Source: Chloroflexota bacterium
Lineage (GTDB): Bacteria > Chloroflexota > Ktedonobacteria > Ktedonobacterales > Ktedonobacteraceae
Direction of reading: 5' to 3'
Length of the DNA stretch: 11,978 nt
Assembly (NCBI GenBank): GCA_005881295.1
Contig: VBHS01000313.1
Coordinates: 1-11,978, forward strand
Part shown: positions 6,332-11,978 of the stretch, piece after piece
Layout of the letters: every line of letters begins with the position of its first letter
Numbering within the stretch: position 1 is the stretch's first letter
Translations under genes and position numbers: made by a program
Notes under the pieces: model-generated
Databases searched by the model: none
What the model was told of the DNA's origin: nothing
What the model saw: only the letters and a program-made list of their open reading frames with translations

Positions 6332-6722
6332 ATGGTAAAGAAGCAACCTCAACTTTCTGTGAGGAGCGACTCCACAACACAGTGGTTTCGTGTAACAAGT
6401 GGAGTTGTGGGTGGTATACTGCTAGGTTTGGCAGAGCCAGCAGCAGGCATTGCTGCTCGCCAGCCAGCTTGAGCCGGGTGCTGCCAGCAAATCCAAAACG
6501 ACCGGTGCTCGATTTGTGTTGTTGAGTTATCCTGACAAGAGCACTCTTGCTGCTCATCCCAATTATCACGATGTGCCAACCTGGATGATAGTGTATCAAA
6601 GAATTCCGCTCGAACCAGCTGACGCATCGGTCGACCCTACTCCATTTTCACGTTCGTCCTACGACCTCTATGTTTTCTTAGATGCGAATAGTGGAAAAGA
6701 ACTACTGGCAATACAGGTGTAG
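6332..6722 (+). pseudogene. Small putative exported/anchored protein, split by a frameshift
   Basis: I do not recognise the family. An ATG at 6332, with GAGAGG 7 bases upstream and a promoter at 6241-6269, begins a 46-codon frame. It has a basic start (MVKKQ) and a short hydrophobic stretch, VTSGVVGGILLGLA (21-34), that could be a signal anchor, and ends at TGA 6470-6472. A second frame, open from 6426 to TAG 6720-6722, gives a convincing domain end with VPTWMIVYQRIPL and YDLYVFLDANSGKELLAIQV. That ending resembles secreted proteins in which a stored-residue 'DAxxGK' turn closes a small beta domain. The frames overlap at 6426-6469, a GC(A/T)-triplet-rich tract prone to slippage, and the total length is 3x130+1 bases. 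One indel, or a larger loss, would explain it. The next gene begins 51 bases later and may be cotranscribed. Confidence 0.5.
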
Positions 6723-6773
6723 ATCAGGATAGACGAGTCTGTAATTCTAGTTGCCCGGGTAGATGTCTATAAA

Positions 6774-7461
6774 ATGACTGAAGCATTTCCAAATGACACA
6801 CCACAACAACGCGCATTTAGAGCATTTGAAACCCTGGTTGCGGGCGAAGATATGGCCATCGACCTATCCCTCGCGGCGCTCTTAATCGCCAACCTGGAAT
6901 ATTCCGAGCTCGATATTGCGCACTATATGGCACAGCTCGATTCGCTGGCAGAACGTGTTCGAGCGCTGCTGGGTTTGGCCGGAGCCGGTACCCCTGAGCA
7001 GCTCCCGGTAAATATGGATGTACCGGCCGTAATTGCAGCCATGAATACAGTACTTTTTGGCCAGGAACATTTTCATGGCAATACGGAAGATTATTACAAC
7101 TCGTCCAACAGCTTTCTTAATGAGGTGTTAGAGCGACACACAGGCATCCCAATCGCGCTTTCACTGTTGTACATGGAGGTTGGCCGGAGGGTGGGAGTGT
7201 GGTTTGATGGTATAGGATTACCGTTTCACTTTGTAGTGGGGTGTCGTTTTCAACAGAAGCGCATCTATATTGATCCCTTTGAGAGCGGACGAGTATTGAG
7301 TGAGCAGGAGTGTCGTAGGCGTGTGCGCCAGGTGATCGGGAAAAAAGATAAAATACCTACCCAGTGGTTCTTACCTGCAACTTGCGCCTCTAGCAGAAGA
7401 CCATGATGAAATACAGCGCCAGGTCAAGATGATACGGCAGATCCTGGCCATGATGAACTGA
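6774..7461 (+). pseudogene. SirB1-family transglutaminase-like protein with TPR region lost
   Basis: The first frame (6774-7406) carries the SirB1/transglutaminase-like core. It contains NSFLNEVLERHTGIPIALSL (112-131), LPFHFVVG with His152 and YIDPFESGRVLS with Asp167. The role of such proteins is poorly known; relatives are cytosolic and end in TPR-like helices. After IPTQWF (about residue 199) the frame degenerates to a false C terminus. The family tail YLQLAPLAEDHDEIQRQV, ending in a Met-Met-Asn, resumes in the +1 frame from about 7369 to TGA 7459-7461. Roughly 60-70 residues that normally lie between, mostly the TPR helices, are missing. The span is 3x229+1 bases. The ATG at 6774 has no convincing Shine-Dalgarno; TATAAA abuts it, so the start is less certain. 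The gene converges on the response regulator. Confidence 0.8.
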
Positions 7462-7486
7462 TTGTCGTTCCTGAAGCTAGTGCCAC

Positions 7487-8176
7487 TCAGCTTTCCTCCA
7501 TCTTAATCCACCCATGCCTAAGCGCGTGCACAACAGCGGCAGTTCGGTCGTTCACCGATAGCTTCTTGAGGATAGACGTAATGTGATTTTTTACCGTCTG
7601 ATCGCTGATTTTGAGGGATTTCGCTATTTCCTTATTGCTGTTTCCCCGCGCAATATAGTCCAGTATCTCCACTTCACGGGTTGAAAGCGGTGAATACAGG
7701 TCTTTTGCCGGCGATGTTTCCTCTTCAACGGCCAGTTCCCTGAAGGATTTCAACACACGACTGGCGAGTTGGGGTTTAGAGAGAACATCATCGTTGATCA
7801 AATATTCCCCGACGCTCACTTTGCGTACCGCTTCTGTGAGTTCATCTGGTGTAATATTGCGCGTATAGTACGCGGATGCGCCGACCTTGATAGACTGAAA
7901 TAGACGTTCCTCGTCTTCTGAGGGGGTCAACATAATAATGGCCAGTCGTGTCGTAATATGGCGCATCTGGCGAGCAATTTCTAAGGGGTCGGCAGAATTG
8001 AGACTGGCATCGAGCAGGACGACATCGGGATTTTCTGTGCGTGCTATTTCCAGTACCTCATCAGGGTCGGTAGAATCACCAACAATGATGCAATCACCCA
8101 TCTGCTCAAGCGTAGCACGAATACCCTGACGGAACAGGGGCTGCTCTTCAACAATGATCACACGTATCGTTTCCAT
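7487..8176 (-). CDS. NarL/FixJ-type response regulator (REC + LuxR HTH)
   Basis: A 229-residue two-component regulator. The receiver domain (5-122) has the acidic pocket Glu10-Glu11, the phospho-acceptor Asp56 (VVLLDAS) and Thr84 (IIMLTPSED). The linker spans about 125-160. The LuxR/GerE helix-turn-helix spans about 163-225, with LSTREVEILDYIARGNSNKE and the recognition helix SDQTVKNHITSILKKL. It should bind DNA as a dimer when phosphorylated. The receiver's usual conserved Lys (YLLKD) is replaced: the sequence reads YYTRN, with Arg106 in that place, which could weaken or alter phospho-signalling. The kinase is not in the window. The ATG at 8176 has no strong Shine-Dalgarno; AAGGAGGA lies about 85 bases upstream. 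The gene follows the MglA-like gene on the same strand after 197 bases, so shared transcription is possible but unproven. Confidence 0.92.
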   Translation of the reverse strand: METIRVIIVEEQPLFRQGIRATLEQMGDCIIVGDSTDPDEVLEIARTENPDVVLLDASLNSADPLEIARQMRHITTRLAIIMLTPSEDEERLFQSIKVGASAYYTRNITPDELTEAVRKVSVGEYLINDDVLSKPQLASRVLKSFRELAVEEETSPAKDLYSPLSTREVEILDYIARGNSNKEIAKSLKISDQTVKNHITSILKKLSVNDRTAAVVHALRHGWIKMEES

Positions 8177-8373
8177 CTAATCAAGTATTGCGGTGCAGAA
8201 ACCCCTGCATTGACGCACGGGGAAGAAGCGCCGCTCCTCCTTCTATATTCTTTCATGTAAATAGTGAAGAATGCCCAGAGAAATGTATTTAAGGAAGGAA
8301 TAGGCTGTATCCATTGAAGTAACACACTAGCTGGTTTTCACTGCGCGCCATCTAGCATGTTAGCGTGTGTAAT

Positions 8374-8958
8374 CTAAATGCGTTCCAGGCGGCGTAAAGT
8401 AGAATTGATGCCCATACGCAAGCTCTCGATAACGCCTTGTCCTGTCACTGCTACTGCTTCAAAGCTCGGGACGCGATACGGATTCAGATACTGCTCCAGC
8501 ACTGACACGGGTAGTATCTCTTGAAGGTCGCGCTTATTCCATTGCATAACCAGGGGAAAATCTGTAACATCCTTGTTCATACGTCGCAGTTGCTCTTGCA
8601 ACTCGTTCCAACTTTCGATATTCTCTTGTAATTTGCTGGCCTGAGAGTCTGCTACAAAGATCACACAGTCGGCCCCCTTCAGGACAGAGATACGTGTCTG
8701 CTGGTAGAGTACCTGTCCGGGAACGGTGTAGAGTTGAAAGCGAATATTGAAACCATGCACCTTGCCAAGCTCAAGGGGGAGCAGGTCGAAGTACAATGTA
8801 CGCTCCGTCTCCGTATCAATAGAGACCATATCACCGACGTCCTGTGGGTTAACTGCTTGATGTATGTAATGTAGATTTGTCGTTTTACCGCACAAACCAA
8901 TGCCATAGTAAACGATCTTACAGTTAATTTCTCGTTTGGCCATGTTTATTAGGGACAT
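8374..8958 (-). CDS. mglA: MglA-like small Ras-superfamily GTPase
   Basis: A 194-residue GTPase of the bacterial MglA group, which acts as a GTP-dependent switch at the membrane or cell pole and controls polarity and motility in Myxococcus; its role outside gliding bacteria is mostly unknown. The N terminus MSLINMAKREINCKIVYYG is near-diagnostic of the family and fixes the start at ATG 8958, with AGGAG 11 bases upstream. G1 is GIGLCGKT (19-26), the switch I region includes TETERTLYFD, G3 is TVPGQ (78-82) and G4 is NKRD (141-144). The normal MglB (roadblock) GAP partner is not next to it. Motifs look intact, so GTP binding is expected. The promoter lies at 9054-9082, leaving a leader of about 90 bases that can fold. 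Confidence 0.93.
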   Translation of the reverse strand: MSLINMAKREINCKIVYYGIGLCGKTTNLHYIHQAVNPQDVGDMVSIDTETERTLYFDLLPLELGKVHGFNIRFQLYTVPGQVLYQQTRISVLKGADCVIFVADSQASKLQENIESWNELQEQLRRMNKDVTDFPLVMQWNKRDLQEILPVSVLEQYLNPYRVPSFEAVAVTGQGVIESLRMGINSTLRRLERI

Positions 8959-9017
8959 ATGTAGTTGCTCTCCTGCCCGCTCGTACGCGCCACTTCCTAT
9001 TTTGCGTGTCGTTTGAA

Positions 9018-9032
9018 ACTCGTGGAACGAGT
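9018..9032. repeat. Small hairpin in the mglA-like 5' leader
   Basis: ACTCGT (9018-9023) and ACGAGT (9027-9032) form a 6-bp perfect stem with a 3-base loop, within the predicted untranslated leader of the GTPase message. It adjoins the inner arm of the longer inverted repeat at 9033-9041. Function is unknown. Confidence 0.4.
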
Positions 9033-9099
9033 GGCCGCTCCTTGATACGCAACAGTATACAGCATTTCACTCATATTGACAATCAACTATGGAGCGGCC
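9033..9099. repeat. Inverted repeat flanking the mglA-like promoter
   Basis: GGCCGCTCC (9033-9041) and GGAGCGGCC (9091-9099) are exact reverse complements (10/11 if lengthened to 9031 and 9101). They sit on either side of the promoter at 9054-9082, one arm downstream of the start point and one upstream of -35. This placement suits a looping or flanking regulator, but could be chance or a mobile-repeat remnant. Confidence 0.4.
9054..9082 (-). promoter_or_regulatory. Promoter for the mglA-like GTPase gene
   Basis: On the minus strand, -35 TTGTCA (9082-9077, 5/6) and -10 TATACT (9059-9054, 5/6) are separated by exactly 17 bases. It is one of the best promoter matches in the window. Confidence 0.75.
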
Positions 9100-9113
9100 G
9101 CTAATGCAAGCCA

Positions 9114-9142
9114 TTGACGAATAAGGCAGAAAAGACTAGACT
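9114..9142 (+). promoter_or_regulatory. Promoter for gatB
   Basis: A -35 TTGACG (9114-9119, 5/6) and a -10 TAGACT (9137-9142, 4/6) are separated by 17 bases. The predicted leader to the ATG at 9201 is about 50 bases and contains AAGGTGAGG (9184-9192) as ribosome site. Confidence 0.55.
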
Positions 9143-9200
9143 TACGGCAAAACTTAGTAGAAATGCATAACGTATAGATAGATAAGGTGAGGTAAGTAGT

Positions 9201-10694
9201 ATGCCAGCTGAAACTCAAGATGCTTATATTGAAACAGATTTCGAGGTTGTCATAGGCCTTGAAGTACACTCACAACTCCTGACAAAAAGTAAAATGTTTT
9301 GTACGTGTAGCACAGGCTATGCCAATGCTGCCCCCAATACCCACGTATGCCCTATTTGTATGGGCATGCCTGGCGTCCTGCCGGTCATCAACCGGCAAGC
9401 CATAGCCTATACCATCATGACGGCTCTTGCCCTTAACTGCAACATCCCGGCCTACTCAAAGTTCGACCGCAAGAACTATTCCTACCCTGACTTGATGAAA
9501 GGCTATCAAATCTCGCAATATGATGTACCGCTCAGCAAAGATGGCTACCTCACGGTCGAGCGTAATGGTCAAACACGGAAAATTGGTATCACCCGCGTTC
9601 ACCTGGAAGAGGATACCGCGCGTCTCCTGCACCACGAAGGCTATAGCTTGATCGACGTTAATCGCTCCGGTACGCCACTGATGGAGATTGTCAGCGAGCC
9701 AGATATGCGTTCTCCTGAAGAGGCGCGCCTGTATATGCAGAAGCTGCGCGAGATACTGGTCTACCTCGGTGTATCTTCTGGACGTATGGAAGAAGGGAGC
9801 CTCCGTTGCGATGCCAACATCTCCATTCGTCCACGTGGGCAGCAAAAACTAGGCGTAAAGACCGAGATTAAAAATATGAATAGTTTTCGTTCTGTCGAGC
9901 GCGCGCTTGAGTACGAGGCGCAGCGGCAAATAGCGATGGCGAGCGCTGGAGAGACGATTCATCAAGAGACGCGCGGTTGGGTAGAAACGAAGGGTATCAC
10001 GGTATCGCAGCGGAGCAAAGAGCAGGCGCATGACTACCGTTACTTCCCTGAACCCGACCTGCCGCCGCTTTTGATCAGCCGGGAGTGGGTTGAAGAGTTG
10101 CGTGCGGCTCTGCCTGAGTTACCCGATGCTCGCCGGGCCCGTTACCGCTCTGAATTTGGCCTTTCGGCGCAAGACGCGAATGTATTGACGGAAGAGAAAG
10201 CGCTAGGTGATTACTTTGAGCAAGTCATGGCTGCTTCAAATGTCAGTGATAGCAAGGCGCGCGCCAAAGCAGCCAGTAACTGGCTGCTCAGTGAAGTCGT
10301 CCGTTTGCTTAAAGCGAACGCTATCACGATACAATCTAGTCCTCTTTCACCGGCCTCCCTGGCAAATCTGCTTGATTTGCTCGACAAAGGGCGTATTAAT
10401 GGCACGCAAGCCAAGGAAGTACTGGATGAGGCCTTTACTACCGGCGAACTGCCCGCGGCAATCGTCGAAAAGAGGGGTCTGAAGCCACCGATTAGCGACC
10501 AGGGTGAGCTCAATCGTGTAATAGAGGGGGTGATAACGAGTAATCCCAAGTCTGTACATGACTACCGTGCTGGCAAGACAAATGCCCTGCAATACCTGGT
10601 AGGTCAGGTTATGAAACAAACTCGCGGCCAGGCAAAGGCCGAAATCGTACAAAAACTCTTAAAAGCACAACTGGACGAGGACCCTTCAACGTAA
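9201..10694 (+). CDS. gatB: Asp-tRNA(Asn)/Glu-tRNA(Gln) amidotransferase subunit B
   Basis: A complete 497-residue GatB, the tRNA-binding kinase subunit of GatCAB. It phosphorylates the mischarged Glu-tRNA(Gln) or Asp-tRNA(Asn), which is then amidated with ammonia from GatA. The catalytic N domain starts at VVIGLEVHSQLLTKSKMFC, with the zinc ligands Cys34, Cys36, Cys50 and Cys53 (FCTCS, CPICMGMPG). Further signatures are FDRKNYSYPDLMKGYQISQY, GSLRCDANISIRP and KTEIKNMNSF. The helical and YqeY-like tail (about 330-492) binds tRNA and ends with VGQVMKQTRGQAK. Length is normal. The ATG at 9201 has AAGGTGAGG 8 bases upstream. gatA and gatC are not adjacent in this window. A glutamate dehydrogenase follows after 38 bases, probably in the same operon. 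Confidence 0.97.
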   Translation: MPAETQDAYIETDFEVVIGLEVHSQLLTKSKMFCTCSTGYANAAPNTHVCPICMGMPGVLPVINRQAIAYTIMTALALNCNIPAYSKFDRKNYSYPDLMKGYQISQYDVPLSKDGYLTVERNGQTRKIGITRVHLEEDTARLLHHEGYSLIDVNRSGTPLMEIVSEPDMRSPEEARLYMQKLREILVYLGVSSGRMEEGSLRCDANISIRPRGQQKLGVKTEIKNMNSFRSVERALEYEAQRQIAMASAGETIHQETRGWVETKGITVSQRSKEQAHDYRYFPEPDLPPLLISREWVEELRAALPELPDARRARYRSEFGLSAQDANVLTEEKALGDYFEQVMAASNVSDSKARAKAASNWLLSEVVRLLKANAITIQSSPLSPASLANLLDLLDKGRINGTQAKEVLDEAFTTGELPAAIVEKRGLKPPISDQGELNRVIEGVITSNPKSVHDYRAGKTNALQYLVGQVMKQTRGQAKAEIVQKLLKAQLDEDPST

Positions 10695-10732
10695 GAAGTG
10701 GCCCGTCCCTAAGACAAGGAGAAAGCAGACAT

Positions 10733-11978
10733 ATGCACGAAGAAGTGAAGTCTGCCGCAATAAATCCCTATCACATGGCGGTTCAGCAGTTTGAGTTAGC
10801 CGCTGACAAGCTCAACCTATCAGAGGATATGCGGGAAATACTGCGACAGCCCAAACGAGAACTTACTGTCAATTTCCCGGTCCGCTTAGACAACGGCCGT
10901 ATCAAGACATTTACCGGCTATCGTGTTCAGCACAACGTGAATCGCGGCCCGGCAAAAGGTGGTATCCGTTACGGTCCTGATGTAACCCTCGACGAGGTCA
11001 AGGCGCTGGCAATGTGGATGTCCTGGAAAACCGCCGTCGTTGGTATCCCCTATGGCGGCGCGAAAGGTGGCGTCATCTGCGACCCCAAGATAATGAGCTC
11101 GGCGGAGTTGGAGCGTCTGACTCGCCGCTATGCCACGGAGATATCCATCATTATTGGGCCGCGGAGCGATATCCCCGCCCCCGATGTCAACACGAACTCT
11201 CAGGTGATGGCCTGGATCATGGATACCTACTCGATGCATGAAGGTTTCTCCAGCCCCGCTGTCGTCACCGGCAAACCGCTTTCTATCGGTGGTAGTGAAG
11301 GGCGCAATGATGCGACCGCCACCGGCGTATTATTCGTGACCCGTCAGGCCACAAAGCGTATTGATATGCCTTTGCAGGGTGCTCGTGTTAGCATTCAGGG
11401 CTTTGGCAACGCCGGCTCCATCGCTGCACGGCTCTTCCATAACGAGGGTTGCAAAATAGTAGCCGTGAGTGATACTCACGGCGGTATCTATAACGAGTCC
11501 GGCTTTGAGCCATCTTCTGTCTTGCGCCACAAACAGGAGCGGGGAAGTGTAGTTGGATTCCCTCGCGCCCAGGCGGTAGGGGTGCATGATGTATTGGAGG
11601 TTCCCTGTGATATATTGATCCCCGCGGCTACTGAAGGTGTTATCACAGCGGCCAACGCTGATCGCGTTCTGGCCCGTATTATTACCGAAGCCGCCAATGG
11701 GCCGACCACCCCGGAGGCGGATGAAATCCTCTTCAAGAAGAACGTCGTAGTGATTCCTGACATTCTGGCCAACGCCGGCGGTGTCACAGTCAGTTACTTT
11801 GAGTGGGTGCAGGATATTCAAAGCTTCTTCTGGAACGTTGAAGAGATTACTCAGAAACTAGAAGTAATCATGAACCGTTCCTTTGCTGCTGTTGCCGATA
11901 AGGCGGATCAGTACTCCTGTGACATGCGCCTTGCCGCCAATATGCTGGCTATCTCTCGCGTGGCTGAAGCGACACAGG
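10733..11978 (+). CDS. gdhA: Glutamate dehydrogenase (Glu/Leu/Phe/Val family), 3' end cut by window edge
   Basis: A frame open from ATG 10733 to the right edge gives 415 residues; relatives are about 420, so only the last few codons should be missing. It interconverts glutamate with 2-oxoglutarate plus ammonia using NAD(P). The N-terminal dimerisation/substrate domain has KGGIRY (Lys75), MSWKTAVVGIPYGGAKGG (Lys99 and the catalytic-type Lys111) and PAPDVNT (Asp151). The Rossmann domain has VSIQGFGNAG (219-228), and later ILIPAATEGVI and ILANAGGVTVSYFEWVQ. The length and the motif DIPAPDVNTN point to the small hexameric type. The ribosome site AAGGAG (10716-10721) lies 11 bases upstream. No promoter is obvious in the 38-base gap from gatB, so cotranscription is likely. 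Whether the cofactor is NAD or NADP was not decided. Confidence 0.95.
   Translation, partial: MHEEVKSAAINPYHMAVQQFELAADKLNLSEDMREILRQPKRELTVNFPVRLDNGRIKTFTGYRVQHNVNRGPAKGGIRYGPDVTLDEVKALAMWMSWKTAVVGIPYGGAKGGVICDPKIMSSAELERLTRRYATEISIIIGPRSDIPAPDVNTNSQVMAWIMDTYSMHEGFSSPAVVTGKPLSIGGSEGRNDATATGVLFVTRQATKRIDMPLQGARVSIQGFGNAGSIAARLFHNEGCKIVAVSDTHGGIYNESGFEPSSVLRHKQERGSVVGFPRAQAVGVHDVLEVPCDILIPAATEGVITAANADRVLARIITEAANGPTTPEADEILFKKNVVVIPDILANAGGVTVSYFEWVQDIQSFFWNVEEITQKLEVIMNRSFAAVADKADQYSCDMRLAANMLAISRVAEATQ

Noticed and set aside
6297..6627. Two overlapping minus-strand frames (about 90-100 aa)
   Set aside because: Compositionally random, with no ribosome site. The plus strand here has a promoter, ribosome site and a protein-like C-terminal domain.
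10886..11821. Minus- and plus-strand open frames in the right 1 kb
   Set aside because: All are shadows of the glutamate dehydrogenase frame, which is open from 10733 to the window edge and carries all family motifs.
1..11978. CRISPR arrays, tRNA or rRNA genes, prophage or defence islands
   Set aside because: No spaced direct repeats, cloverleaf-like segments or phage/defence protein signatures were seen by eye.

Overview
The window looks like ordinary chromosome from a Gram-positive-type or deep-branching bacterium. A Ktedonobacteria-like member of the Chloroflexota is my best guess. I infer this from the mix of genes: a glycosyltransferase-39/TIGR03663-like membrane protein end, a DUF3417-type alpha-glucan phosphorylase, an MglA-type GTPase, a NarL-type regulator, an archaeal/bacterial GatB and a tnpB-only insertion sequence. 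Sigma-70-like promoters (TTGACA-17-TATAAT type) and AAGGAGG ribosome sites are easy to find. The phylum cannot be proven from this sequence alone.

Layout. Bases 1-462 are the C-terminal end of a secreted or membrane-anchored protein entering from the left edge. It converges with a medium-chain quinone/alcohol dehydrogenase gene (497-1447, minus). Directly upstream of that gene sits an IS200/IS605-family, IS1341-type element (about 1464-3015). It carries a complete tnpB nuclease gene (1485-2732, minus) preceded by a 64-aa ribbon-helix-helix-like gene (2734-2928, minus). There is no tnpA. A VOC-family gene (3284-3745, plus) follows with its own promoter.

Bases 3792-7461 hold three consecutive damaged genes. 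The first is an alpha-glucan phosphorylase (minus) that appears to have lost about 65 residues near its C terminus and changed frame. The second is a small putative exported protein split by a frameshift. The third is a SirB1-family transglutaminase-like/TPR gene that also appears to have lost an internal stretch of about 60-70 residues with a frame change. All three are 3n+1 bases long from start to final stop, so the same phase is lost each time. Either this is a decaying neighbourhood or the assembly is locally wrong.

From 7487 on the genes are intact: a NarL/FixJ-type response regulator (minus), an MglA-like small GTPase (minus, promoter found), gatB (plus, promoter found) and, 38 bases later, a glutamate dehydrogenase gene that runs off the right edge only a few codons before its expected end. 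gatB and the dehydrogenase probably form an operon joining Gln/Asn-tRNA amidation to glutamate metabolism.

The most interesting item is the control region of the tnpB element. A TTGACA-17-TAGATT promoter is almost wholly overlapped by an 11-bp perfect inverted repeat, with TATGC half-sites every 10 bp, ending on the start codon of the small ribbon-helix-helix gene. That gene has no clear leader and ends one base before tnpB, with the tnpB ribosome site inside its last codons. This looks like a self-regulated repressor-tnpB operon. No CRISPR array, rRNA or tRNA was seen.
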